DNA of 64,000 bases from Megalobrama amblycephala (taxonomy: Eukaryota; Chordata; Actinopteri; Cypriniformes; Xenocyprididae): the NCBI RefSeq assembly GCF_018812025.1, contig NC_063045.1, positions 56,373,957-56,437,956 on the forward strand, written 5' to 3'. The notes under the pieces are model-generated. The model saw nothing but the letters and a program-made list of their open reading frames with translations, was not told the origin of the DNA and made no database searches. Both the position numbers and the translations under genes were made by a program. Positions 11,702 to 33,076 of the stretch are shown one piece after another. Position 1 is the stretch's first letter, and every line of letters starts with the position of its first letter.

Positions 11702-12269
11702 TTCATCCTTTTTAGCACTTGTGTGCTTAAAATCCTTTACCTCATTTGGTGTTACTGGTCAAAAATGACCGGCCTTTTAAATTCCTTGTAAATCTCTCAT
11801 TATGCTATCACCAAACATTCAATTCAATCTTCTTCTTTTTTTTTTTTTTTTGTCAACTTGTTTTCTCTTAATTAGCACAGGTTTTGTATTTCCTTTTTGA
11901 ACTAATTGATGTATGCCTCACTGATCTGAGCTTATGCACCTCAGTTTATAAGCGAATAAGTTCACTCAAGTTTATTCATTTGGCAATATGACATAACAAG
12001 ATTTTTAAGGGATTTTTTTTTTAGGCTAGTCATTTTTGACCGGGAACACCACAAGGGTAAGAATGTTTTTAAAAATGACAACCCAAAAAATCACTGATAT
12101 CTTCTTTGGGAAGTTGTTATACTCTGTGTGAGCAAGTAAGTTTTAGTCCAATTCAGTAATATTAGCTTGCATTTTGGGCTAAAAAGAAAATCTCGGCATC
12201 AAAATGCCCAGAACACAACGTGAGGGTTAGTGATCATAAACCTGTTCTCTCACTCTAACAGAACTCAAA

Positions 12270-13619
12270 ATGACGAGGTGGGCCCGAGCGAACAACGTCC
12301 ATAAAAACAAAGCAGCAGATGCCACACCATGGAAGCAGCTGAAGGCGAATGGGAATGCTGGAGAATCAGGAACAAGCCGCGGTGACCGACACATCCAGCG
12401 GGGAGCAGGCGTAAGGAAACCCAACCCGAAAAAGGAGAAACGAGAGCATGACAGTGACGACGTGAATGGATTTATGGAGTATTTAAAACAGACCGGTCAG
12501 ACGCTGCAGAAAAGGACACCTGCGGACCGGGACCTGAGAGAAGATGTGGCAACGGCACTGAAGAAAGACCAACGACGAGAGAACAGACGGATAAAGAGGC
12601 AAAACGTTAAAAAGAATAATATGGTGAGGATTTGAATGCATGTAAAATGATTGTAGATGAGTCTTTATATACAATAACCACGTACAGTCTACTCCAGAAA
12701 TATTGGCATCCTTGATAAATATGATCATAATGGGGTTTTGAAAATAAATCTGCATTGTTAATCCTTTTGATCTTTCATTCAAAACATTCACAAAATTCTA
12801 ACCTATCACTGAAGTCAAACAATGGAAACTGGGGGGGGAAATCACATTATGAAATAAATGTTTTTCTCTAGTTCATGTTGGCCACAGTTATTGGCACCCA
12901 ATTATTGCAACATCCTTTTCCCAAGATAACGGTCTTCACCTATAATGCCTGATGAGTTTTGAGAACACCTGAGAAGAGATCAGAGACCATTCCTCCATAC
13001 AGAATCCCTCCAGATCCTTCAGATTCCAGCTTCATGTTGGTGCTTCTTCTCTTCAGTTCACTCCACTCATTTTCTTTAGGGTTCAGGTAGGGGGACTGGG
13101 ATGGCCATGGCAGAAGCTTCATTTTGTGCTCAGTGACACATTTTTGTGTTGGTTTTGATGTTTGTTTTGGATCATTGTCCTGATGGAAGTTCCAACCATG
13201 GCCCATTATTGGATTTCTAGCAGAAGCAGTCAGGTTTTGATTTTTTTTTTTTTTTTTTTTAATCTGTTGGTATTTGATAGAATCCATGATAAAATGTATT
13301 TGAACAAGATGCCCACTACCTCCAGCAGAAAAATAGGCCCACAACATTAAAAATCCAGCAGTATATTTAACCGTGGGCATGGGGTACTTTTTATCCATGT
13401 GTGCACCAAACCCATCTGGTGGGTTTGCTGCCAGAAAGCTTTTTTTTTTTTTTTTTTTATAAAGTTTCATCTGACCATAGAAGCCGGTCCCGTTTGAAGT
13501 TTCAGTCGTGTCTGACAACAGAATATACTGGAGATTGTTTCTGGATGAGAGCAGAGGATTTTTCTTGAAACCCTCCCAAACAATTTGTGGGGATGTAGGT
13601 GCTGGTTTTTTTTTTTTTT

Positions 13620-13650
<31 letters not shown>

Positions 13651-14010
13651 CTTTCTGAGACTCAAGACTCAAATAATCTCTGCAATTCTTCAGCTGTGAT
13701 CCTTGGAGAGTCTTTGGACACTCAAACTCTCCTCCTTATCGCGCATTAGGACGATTTAGACACGTCCTCTTCCAGGCAGATTTGTAACATCTTTAGTTGA
13801 TTGGAACTTCTTAATTATTGCCCTGATAGTGGAAAAGGGAATTTTCAATGCTTTAGCTTTATTATAGCAATTTGTGAAGCTCAACAATCTTTTGCTGCAC
13901 ATCAGAACAATATTCTTTGGTTTTACTCATTGTGATGAATGATTAAGGGAATTTGGCCTTTGTGTTTCCTCATGGCTGGACAATTTCATGTTCATGATCA
14001 CCCTGGTGTG

Positions 14011-14049
<39 letters not shown>

Positions 14050-16532
14050 ATGAATGGGAATATACTTGAGATATTTTACTCATAAGAATGTCAAGGTGTG
14101 CCAATAATTGTGGCCAACATGGATTGGAGAAAACATTTATTTCATAATGTGAGTTTCCCCCCACTTTCAATTTTTACTTCAGTGAAAGGTTAGAATTGTG
14201 TGTGTCTTTGTTTTTTGAAAGATCAAAAGGATAAACAATGCAGAGTTATTTATCACAGCCACCTTTGCTCATATTTATCAAAAGTGCGAATAATTCTGGA
14301 GTTGACAGTATGTAGGGAAGCTTGTTTCCACCAAGGAATAAAAAAAACAAACAAAAATAAAATGGTAATTTTTTTTTTTTTTTTTTTTTTTCCCCCTCAC
14401 AATTCTGAGTTTATATCTGAGCACATGACATGTGGACAAGTATTTATATATCGTGGCCATGAATTAAGAATTCTCTCTCTAGTTTTACTAAATTGTTCCC
14501 TCGTTTTAGTTAATTTGTGGCCACAAATTAAGAATTCGGTCCACGACTTATGGATTCCTTCCCTCCATTTGGTAAATCGTGGTTGTACTAATTCATTCAC
14601 TCATTTTGATTGAACTAATACAAGGTAATTAATTATTACAACATGGCCACAATTTAGCAAAACAAGGGAATTAATAATGTCATGTGAGCATGACTTACTT
14701 AAAACGATGGGAACAAATTAGTAAAAAATGCTGATGAATTAGTAAGACGTGGGAACAAATTAATTCGTGGCCACCATATAGATTTTTTTTGTTTGTTTGT
14801 TTGTTTTCAATTCCGGGTTTATATTTCACAATTCAGACTTTTTTTCTTCAAAATTGTGAATTTAAAAAGTCGCAGTTAACTTTTATTTATTTTTTTTTAT
14901 TTTGTGGCAGAAACAAACAAACCAAAAAAATAGAATTGTCAGAATTAAAGTCAGAATTGCAAGATGTAAACTCAAAATTCAGAGGGAAAAAAAGTAAAAA
15001 TTGCAACGTGTAAACTCAGAATTCTGAGGAATAAAAGTTAGTTGTGAGAGAAAATATTGTAATTACCTCTTTATTCTGTGGCAGAAAAAACTTTCATACA
15101 TATGCTCACTTTTTCGATCTAGATTTGCTTCAACTGCAGAAAGCCTGGTCACGGGCTCGCGACTGCCCGGAAGCAGATAACGATGAAGAGATGGGCCGCG
15201 GTATTTGCTATCGCTGTGGTTCCACTGAACATGAGATCCAGAGATGTCGCGCTAAAGTGGATCCTGCCATGGGTACGTGGATGATTGAGAAGTCTGGACA
15301 ACTAAAATGTATGAAAATATCAAACCTGCTATGATTTATCATATTAATGTTGCTGTTTTCTAGGTAATTACCCATACGCTAAGTGTTTTATCTGTGGTCA
15401 GACTGGTCATCTGTCCAAAGCCTGTCCTGACAACCCAAAAGGACTGTATGCTGCAGGTCAGTGATTTACCCGTTTAACCCCATAAAGCCTAATGTATCAT
15501 ATTTGATACGCACATTTAAAAGTTTGCTGTGTACAACAGGTTTTTCAATCTTCTGTATTCTGATTGATATTTTTCTTTTTCTTTTCTTTTTTGCCTTTTA
15601 GTATAATTGTAAAATCCACCTTCAGGTTGTAGTCTCATGTCTTTTTGCTATGAAATTTTTACTGATTTGTATTGTTTTATGTAAAGTCAACTTAATAACT
15701 TTTATATCTTGGTAATATATTTCAAGATGAACACTTACGGGACTGAAGCAACTTATTTTTTATTTATTTATTTTTTTAAATCAGGCTTTTGATGAATGTT
15801 TATTTGTTCATCTGTCATTCATAATTGCATTATGTTTTTTCACCATAATAAAATCTACAGAGTTTGATCATAAAACTAAGCATTTTAAATATAATTTTAC
15901 TGAGTCATATTATTGGGAGATATAGTGACGACTGATATTTATATGCATTTTATGCAAGTAGTCTGCTATACTGTTATAAATATCTCTTTGACATTACTAA
16001 CTATAAGAATTTCATCTTACTATTTGGTCATAAATAACATCTGCACCAAATTGTATATTTTTACTCAAAGACCTTTGAATAAAACTGAGGTGTTCATTTC
16101 TCTCTCTCTCAAAAAAAAAAAAAAAAAACAAGCAAACTTTGAATAAGCTTCAATAATCTGTTCCATTTCAAAAGATTAGACTTTTTCTTATTTCATATGT
16201 CAGAATTAAGCTTTAAATATCTACAAATGCTAACACTCAAGTTTGTTCTTGTGGTGTTTTGTTCCCGTAGGCGGTTGCTGTCGTGTTTGTGGCTCAGTGG
16301 AACACTTTCAGAAGGATTGTCCTGAACACCAGAGCTCAAGTGAGTCACAATGTGAACACATCCACTGGAGTGTTTGTATCAATGGAAACATATATTAAGC
16401 TCAAAATTCTTTTTTGCAGCCAATTCCATCACTCTTGGCCGGCTGTCCAATCGAATCAGCGCTGACCACGAGGACGTACATGTGCCTGTGAAGAAAGTGC
16501 AACCCAAAAAAGACAAGGTGGTGGTGTTCTGA
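12270..16532 (+). CDS. zcchc9: zcchc9, zinc-finger CCHC protein 9, with apparent 1-nt frameshift
   Basis: Coding exons: 12270-12623, 15123-15272, 15364-15456, 16271-16339, 16420-16532. The start MTRWAR and the block DVNGFMEYL match the ZCCHC9 N-terminus. The N-terminal half is basic, fitting a nucleolar RNA-binding protein linked to rRNA/snoRNA metabolism in yeast and mammals. Four CCHC knuckles follow: CFNCRKPGHGLA(D)C, CYRCGSTEHEIQRC, CFICGQTGHLSKAC and CRVCGSVEHFQKDC. Between the conserved GLA and DC of knuckle 1 (15159-15161) one base is missing. With it the protein would be 259 aa, against about 271 in human. As written, the frame shifts and ends at TGA 16489-16491. All splice sites are canonical. 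Either an assembly error or a real allele could explain this. Confidence 0.9.
12940..13665 (-). pseudogene. Tc1 transposase remnant with poly-Lys/poly-Pro insertions
   Basis: The minus-strand frame retains the Tc1 DDE C-terminal half: HMDKKYPMPTVKYT, GHGWNFHQDNDPKQTS (catalytic Asp region) and WPSQSPYLNPKENEWSELK (third acidic region). Homopolymer tracts insert lysine runs and a proline run between conserved blocks. It is inactive as written. Confidence 0.8.
13606..13650. repeat. T24-G21 compound homopolymer
   Basis: Twenty-four T directly followed by twenty-one G, inside the Tc1-like element. Such a G run could form a quadruplex and is also prone to sequencing length error. Confidence 0.85.
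14311..15100. mobile_element. Inverted-repeat element with AATTCTGA/TTTATATCT internal repeats, copy 1
   Basis: It begins AAGCTTGTTTCCACCA just right of the Tc1-like end and closes near TTCTGTGGCAGAAA. Inside are scattered AATTCTGA, CACAATTC and AGATGTAAACTCA-type words in both orientations. A second inverted-repeat segment bounded by CGTGGCCA motifs (about 14450-14781) is nested in it. A better preserved relative lies at 57143-57819. It lies in zcchc9 intron 1, ending just before exon 2. Confidence 0.55.
15457..16270. other. zcchc9 intron 3, no feature
   Basis: AT-rich intron between exons ending 15456 and starting 16271. A run of A at about 16111-16128 is the only tract; no repeat family recognised. 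Confidence 0.5.
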
Positions 16533-16734
16533 TCCACAGCTGTTGGGGGGAAATCCAGAATTGGACATTTAACCAATCATTTCTGCAGTCATGGGGTCTT
16601 CACCAGAGATTCACTGTCTGCCATGGATGTTTTTAAACACAAAAGTGACTCTTCCCGTTCCGAGACCATTTACTTGCTGTTAAAGATTCTCGTGATGAAA
16701 TTGGAGACTTGTGGATATCACATATGTGCCTGAT

Positions 16735-17196
16735 TTAAAGGGTCAGTTCACCCAAAAATGAAAATTATCCCATAATTTACACACCCTCAAGCCATCCTAA
16801 GTGTATATGACTTTATTCTCTCAGACAGACACAATTGGAGTTATATTAAAAGATATATATAAAATATCCATATTTAAAACGTTATAAACTATAATCACTG
16901 GCTTCTGGCAACGGCCTTACACGCATTCACAAGAGTTACGTGGTTTTTGCAAAAGACCTCTATTTTCACCTTAGTGGGTCAGATGTCACTCTTTCATGAG
17001 CATGTGTGTGGCCGTTGCCAGAAGCCAGTGATTTACAGTTTATAAAATTTTAAATTCATAAAGATTTAGATTCAATGCCATTTCAAACCTGGGAAGAGTT
17101 TCCGATTGTGTTCGGCAAGTCCATACGCACCTAGGATGACTTGAGAGTGACTAAATTATGGGATAATTTTCATTTTTGGGTCAAGTATTCCTTTAA
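16735..17196. mobile_element. TTAA-bounded foldback element
   Basis: Ends TTAAAGGGTCAGTTCACCC and GGGTCAAGTATTCCTTTAA enclose inverted arms; ATCACTGGCTTCTGGCAACG is repeated inverted at about 17010. It lies between the convergent 3' ends of zcchc9 and acot12. No coding content. Confidence 0.7.
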
Positions 17197-17429
17197 TTAT
17201 TATTAATTATCATGGACTGTGTGTTTTCATTGTCAAGTAAGTTGGAGAGAATTTGAATATGAAAAACAGCATTTATTTACAAGACACTTTGTACAAATAT
17301 ACTCTATAAAAGAGAGATATTAAGTGTTTTTTGGGGTTTTTTTTCTGTTGGTATATTAAATTTATAAGAACAATTTTATGCTTCTCTCTTCTCTAGCAAC
17401 TTTTGCATTCCCCCAAGAAACATTGTGTT

Positions 17430-17580
17430 TGCTCACAAAACCACACCACAGCTATAACAAAAACACAGGGAAACAATATTATTGGAATCACTTTCAGAAA
17501 GATTTTTCCCAGCTGATTAATAAGAACATTGACAGCCAATCAGACTTTAAAGAATTTGAGCATTTAAATCTGCAAAAATG
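17430..17580. repeat. Fragment of a repeat shared with 26261-26580 and 41867-42136
   Basis: Shares TGGAATCACTTTCAGAA, CAGCTGAT and GAGCATTTAAA with the two other copies, but both ends are missing. Confidence 0.55.
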
Positions 17581-18224
17581 AAAATTCTGTCATTAATTAC
17601 TCGCCCTCATGTTGTTCCAAACCCATAAGACTTTTGTTCATCTTCGGAACACAAATGAAGATGAAATCTGAGAGTTTTCTGTCCCTCTGTTGACAGCCTA
17701 CGCAACTGACACTTTCAAGCCCCAGAAAGGTAGTAAAGACATCATTAAAGTAATCCATGTGACTCCAGTGGTTTAACCTCAATTTTATGAAGCGAGGCGA
17801 GTGCATTGCTTGTGCAATAAAAATAATGTATAGTTTACTGCTTTATTTAAAAAATATTAATCTCTAACGTATTCACAAGAGCACCATGACGCATGTGTTG
17901 TGTTGACGTGAGAGCAGATATTGCGTGAATGCCCGTTTGAGATTAATATTTTTTAAAGTGCTCGCCTCACTTCATAAAATTGAGGTTAAACCACTGGAGT
18001 TGCATGGATTACTTCTGTGATGCCTTTACTGCCTTTCTGGGGCTTAAAATATAGGTAGTTGCGTAGCTGTCAATGGAGAGACAGAAAGCTCTCAGATTTC
18101 ATCAAAAAAAAAAATAATAATAATTTGTGTTCCTAAGATGAACAAATATCTGAAGGGTTTAGAACAACTTGAGTGTGAGTAATTAATTAAAAAACTTTAA
18201 TTTTGGGGTGAACTAATCCTTTAG
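17573..18224. mobile_element. Foldback element related to the TTAA family
   Basis: The left arm has CAAAAATGAAAATTCTGTC and the right arm TTTTGGGGTGAACTAATCC. Inner arms CCAGTGGTTTAACCTCAATT (about 17767) and its complement (about 17980-18000) pair. The left border is truncated or degenerate. Confidence 0.6.
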
Positions 18225-18281
18225 TCGTTATCATAGCCTTAAATGAAAAAAGAATAAATCCTAGAACCACAATGTTGCGCA

Positions 18282-28414
<10,133 letters not shown>

Positions 28415-28420
<6 letters not shown>

Positions 28421-30360
28421 GGTTTAACGCATTACAAGTAACTTGAGTTATGTAATCAGATTACTTTTTCAAGTAACTAGTAAAGTAACAAATTACTTTT
28501 TCAATTTACAACAAAATATCTAAGCTACTTATTCACATTTATTGACTGACAGCTCTCCTGTCCTCATGTTGAGAGAAATAAAGTGCAGAGGTGTTGTGTG
28601 CGCTGTATGAACATGATGGTTATTGTAGTCCTAGTCTAAATGTGAACATGCATTTGCTCAACTCAATTGCATAAAAACATTCAGTATTCCTCAATATGAA
28701 TAAAAACAGTGAAATACAATCTCAGAATTTTACACAAACCTGAATAATTAACTATATTAAATGACACAAATATACTTTATGTATTTAACCTCACTTTATT
28801 AACCAATGTCTTTGCTGCTGACCTTCAATGATCTGATTCAATTATATAAGCAAAAATTACTTGAGATTATATTTAGAAATAACAGTGTTGAACTTCCTAT
28901 TCTTCTTTAATCCAGAATGGCAGCACAGCTGAAAGGTTTGTTTTAGTGTTTTGAAATCGGCCCATCAGTATATTGTTGAAAAGTCGTTATTTTGTTTTTT
29001 TGGCGCACAAAAAGTATTCTTGTCGCTTTATAATATTAAGGTAAAACCATCTCTTTTTCTTTTGTTGTTTGATTAACTCTAATTATGGACAGCAGCAGGT
29101 TTATTAGGCTGCTGTTACTTTAAGGCAGAATGCGCGGATCCAATACACATATGATATTCTCACAACTGTTTACATTAAAGTACACATGAAATCAAAATTG
29201 ACCTTATTTATTTTGTTAGCTCAAATTGCTAGTTTTGTGGTGTACATTTCATCCGTGCAAGTCAATCCACACAATAAAATATTTTAGCTTCGTAATATTT
29301 AATCAAAATCTGAAAATGCTCCTTCCCTCTGCAACGGTGTCCCTTCTCTGATAACGTCAGTTTGACGGCTTGGGCTGAAAACGCTTAAACCACTCCCCTG
29401 CAACCGTTAGTCTGCTATGAGTGAGAGATGGAGAGGAGGATCGCTGAAGTAACTCTGCCCTCTATTCAATATTCCGTTTCACTTGGAAATACATCACAAC
29501 ACTGGAGAAAAGTCGTTTGCAACTTCCGGTTCACTCGGACTTTAACTTAAGACATAACCAACTCTGTTTATTACATGAATACTCGCAAAATGAACATTTT
29601 GACATAATTTTTATTTTATATTTTTATTTATATTTGTCTGTTCAAGTTCGAAAAGATGCAAAAGAGAGCTTAATTCAGTACTTGTGCACCGTCTAGAGGC
29701 GACTTTCTGTGTGCGCAAAGAAAAACCAGACTGAATTGAGCTCTCTTTCGCATCGTCGCACTTTTTCAGATTTATCCATATCTCTGCTCTTCTTTCTCTC
29801 ATGCATTTACATTTTTGAACGTTTAATGAGTGTGTGCCAGCTTATGTCCCGTGGGATAGCACACTCCCTGTTTCCCTTATCACGCCATCAATTTGTTGCT
29901 TTGCCACAGCCAAACCATTTGAGATATCAAAAATCCACTCGCAATTTACCATCCTCAATGTCTTGAATTCATGCTGACTGAGTTTGGTGGTGATTGGATT
30001 AATCGCCTAGGAGTAGTTTATCAAATTCCAGAGCATGCGTTTTTCAAACAACCCATAATAGCTGACTTCCTGTTGAGCTGGCGTATAACTTAGAGCACAA
30101 AAGTTGTTCGGCCCGATGAGGTCTATATGTGTACAGATTTTCATACTAAAACATGCAAGGGTGTTTTATATATGGACCAAGATTTCAGACCCCATTCAAG
30201 GGGGCGCCGTAGAGCCCCTGTGCCATGCCCGGGTCCCATCCTCTGCGGCGTCCTAATGGCTGCAGATTCCAACGTGTGTGCCAATTTTCAAGAGGTTTTG
30301 AGCACGTTAAGGCCCCTAAAAAGCCCTGGATTGTTGAAAAAAAAATTCTTAGAAAAACAA
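28415..30360. repeat. Intergenic repeat mosaic
   Basis: Begins GTTGGGTTTAACGCATTAC with AAGTAAC words, a start seen in fish DNA-element repeats. It contains at 28955-29050 a fragment of the foldback arm found at 1780-1900 (GGCGCACAAAAAGTATTCT). From about 29640 to 30360 there is another repeat-like segment ending AGCACGTTAAGGCCCC and an A-rich tail. No gene recognised. Confidence 0.4.
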
Positions 30361-30599
30361 TAGGAATATGTGTGTAATTAATAATGAATAAACATTACAC
30401 AAATTATTTTTCCTTACAGACAAAAACCAAATCAACAAAACAGCAACAATCATACCAACTTGTTTTCAAACCAGATTATGATTTAACCCTTCAAAGAAAA
30501 TCAAAACATAACGTGTTTGGGGACCCCAAACAGTGGACCGCTTAGTTTCTGTTATGATATCAACATATTTATACAGTAGTTTATTTCAATAACTTGTAT

Positions 30600-31321
30600 T
30601 TAAAGGATTAGTTCACTTTCATTTTAAAATTTCCTGATAATTTACTCACCCCCGTGTCATCCAAGATGTCCATGTCTTTCTTTCTTCAGTCAAAAAGAAA
30701 TGAAGGTTTTTGATGAAAACATTCCAGGATTTTTCTCCATATAGTGGACTTCAATGGACTCCAGATAGTTGAAGGTCAAAATTACAGTTTCAGTGCAGCT
30801 TCAAAGCATTTCTACACAATCCCAGATGAGAAATAAGAGTCTTATCTAGTGAAACCATCGCTCATTTTCTAAAAAAAAAATTAAAAATTATATACGTTTT
30901 AACCATAAATGCTCATCTTGAACTAGCTCTCTTCTTCTTCTTCTCTATTAGAATTCCGGCAGTGTAGACGCTGCTAAGTGTATTACTGGAATTCAAATAG
31001 AGAAGAAGAAGAAGAGAGCTAGTTCAAGATGAGCATTTATGGTTAAAATGTATAAAATTGTAAATTTTTTCACTAGATAAGACCCTTATTCCTCGTCTGG
31101 GATCGCATAGAACGCTTTGAAGCTGCACTGAAACTGTAATTTTGACCTTCAACTGTTTGGTGCCCATTGAAGTCCACTATAAGGAGAAAAATCCTGGAAT
31201 GTTTTCATCAAAAACGTTCATTTCTTTTCGACTGAAGAAAGAAAGACATGAACATCATGGATGACATGGGGGTGAGTAAATTATCAGGAAATTTTAATTT
31301 GAAAGTGAACTAATCCTTTAA
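30600..31321. mobile_element. Near-perfect TTAA-bounded foldback, 722 bp
   Basis: TTAAAGGATTAGTTCACTTTC at the left is answered by GAAAGTGAACTAATCCTTTAA at the right. The arms of about 340 bp pair almost throughout, for example CTAGCTCTCTTCTTCTTC inverted across a spacer of about 35 bp near 30960-30990. No coding content. RNA from it would form a long hairpin. Confidence 0.8.
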
Positions 31322-33076
31322 GATTTTCATTTATTATACTGCATTTTCACATATTATACTGCCCTATTCCTTTACAAAGTTTATCCACTGAAAAATCTGT
31401 ATCTTATAATTTGTCCATACTGTATTAGTCTCGTATGTAAACAGAAAAATGAGTTATGGACAGTAGCTTAATGCATAAAATCACACACAAAATACAAACA
31501 AAATGATCTGACAGCATGTTAAACAGCAATGAGAAGCTTTATATCAGTATAGTATATCCAAAACTTCTCTGTGTATTTACAAAAGTCAACACAAGGTAGA
31601 AAATAAACACTTCACAAAATCAAAAATTAAACATCAAATAAGTCAAATGAAAATACACTTATGATAAGGTCTCTCGTCATCAGGCAAAAACCTGGGGCAA
31701 AAAGGGGCAAATAAACACGAAAACACCTCAGATATTGTACAGTATTGTTTTAAATAATTCACAGAGACACAGATTAATCAGATCCCCAAGCTATAAAAAA
31801 TTCACATATATATTTTAGAAATTTCGCAATAATAATAATAATAATAATATTAATAATAATAATTCCACTTGAAATAAAAAAGCAAAGCAAATCACAGTTT
31901 CTCCGGGTGACACAACAACGGCTGTATAAATAAGTTGATTATTAGAATGACAGATGTACAGAATTATAATTCCCATCCATGTGCCCTTCCTCTGAATGGA
32001 CCAGTTTCCTTTTTCCATAAAATCCTCCTTACTTCCCGTATTCACATGCAAAGATTTTCACAAAGAAAAACGTCATAATATAAGAGAAGTAAACGTTGTA
32101 TCTGTGTATGTCACATGATTAGGAGTATTTTCAAAACATGATAGAAATATTCTTCAATAAGTGAAGCTAGTGCGATGATCTTGTGTAGTTGCTCAGTTCA
32201 GTTCCGGAGGACGTTCCTTCCGCATCCCCCAGTTAAGATGGCAAAATGGCGCACGATGGATTTTTTAAGTGTGTAACGTATGTAATGGCTGTTCTTCGGA
32301 GGCATCGTCCTGAAAAATAAATCTCCTGTATATACAGACAAAACTCCAGGGTGTTGATCAGATTGGACTGCATTTGAGGAGCACAGATGTCTGAAGGCCG
32401 AACGCAGTACGAAATGATAAATTACAGACGTCAGTTGGAATTACAAACACATTTCCATTAGCGGCAACTCAACCTGTTTCAATAAAATACAAATCAAACT
32501 CTCTCGCCGACGACACAAAGACGATTGTGAATCAATTACAGTGCGTACTTGCTGGGAAATTGATTTTTATCATTGTGATTCTGCACAAAGTCATTTTACG
32601 AACAAACCACAACCCTCGTTGCATCCTAATAAGTGTTTCCTGCGATAAATCCGTTAACGGAGATCTGTCGATTTACATCATATTTCAAGAAAATATGATT
32701 TGTTTTTGTTAAAAACAGTTCAAGTCCACAGTCTTTCTTTCAAGCTCGTACAAGGATCAATATACATCCTTTCATACACACATGCACATGTAACTTTGAA
32801 TGTACACCCACATATATACACAAAGATATACGTAAATATAGACAGGTTGTCGGTTCGCCGTTCTCGCCCCGACGTGGTTCAGCGTTGTCCCTCGGTGTGT
32901 GACGCGGCCGAGGAGGTGAAAGAATGATCTTTGAAAACAAAGGAAATGAAGGAAGGAGAGAGAAAGGAGAGGCTTGGACCCATATTCTTCAGAGAGCAGA
33001 AGAGGGCTGGCTACAGCGCGCTTGCACAAGTTCTGTGTCATGTGGTGGAATCCAGCTGGATTTCCAAATGAGGTCT
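31322..33076 (-). other. ssbp2: Probable 3' UTR / downstream flank of ssbp2
   Basis: Mostly unique AT-rich sequence directly after the ssbp2 stop codon, with an AAT-repeat tract at about 31830-31862. ssbp2-type genes carry long 3' UTRs; the polyadenylation point is not determined here. Confidence 0.35.

Larger units (their letters stand above)
12685..14308 (-). mobile_element. Tc1-like transposon loaded with homopolymer tracts
   Basis: Imperfect inverted ends CAGTCTACTCCAGAAATATT (12685) and AATAATTCTGGAGTTGACAG (ending 14308) are flanked by TA on both sides, the Tc1/mariner target duplication. The element fills much of zcchc9 intron 1. Long T or A runs interrupt it at 13241-13260, 13440-13458, 13606-13629 (followed by 21 G) and 14014-14043. 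Confidence 0.85.

Noticed and set aside
13630..13650. G21 run as a regulatory quadruplex
   Set aside because: It lies in a dead transposon inside an intron and its length may be a sequencing artefact; no support for a role.
14200..14613. 137-residue plus-strand open frame
   Set aside because: It runs across the end of a Tc1-like element, a poly(T) tract and another repeat; no conserved sequence.
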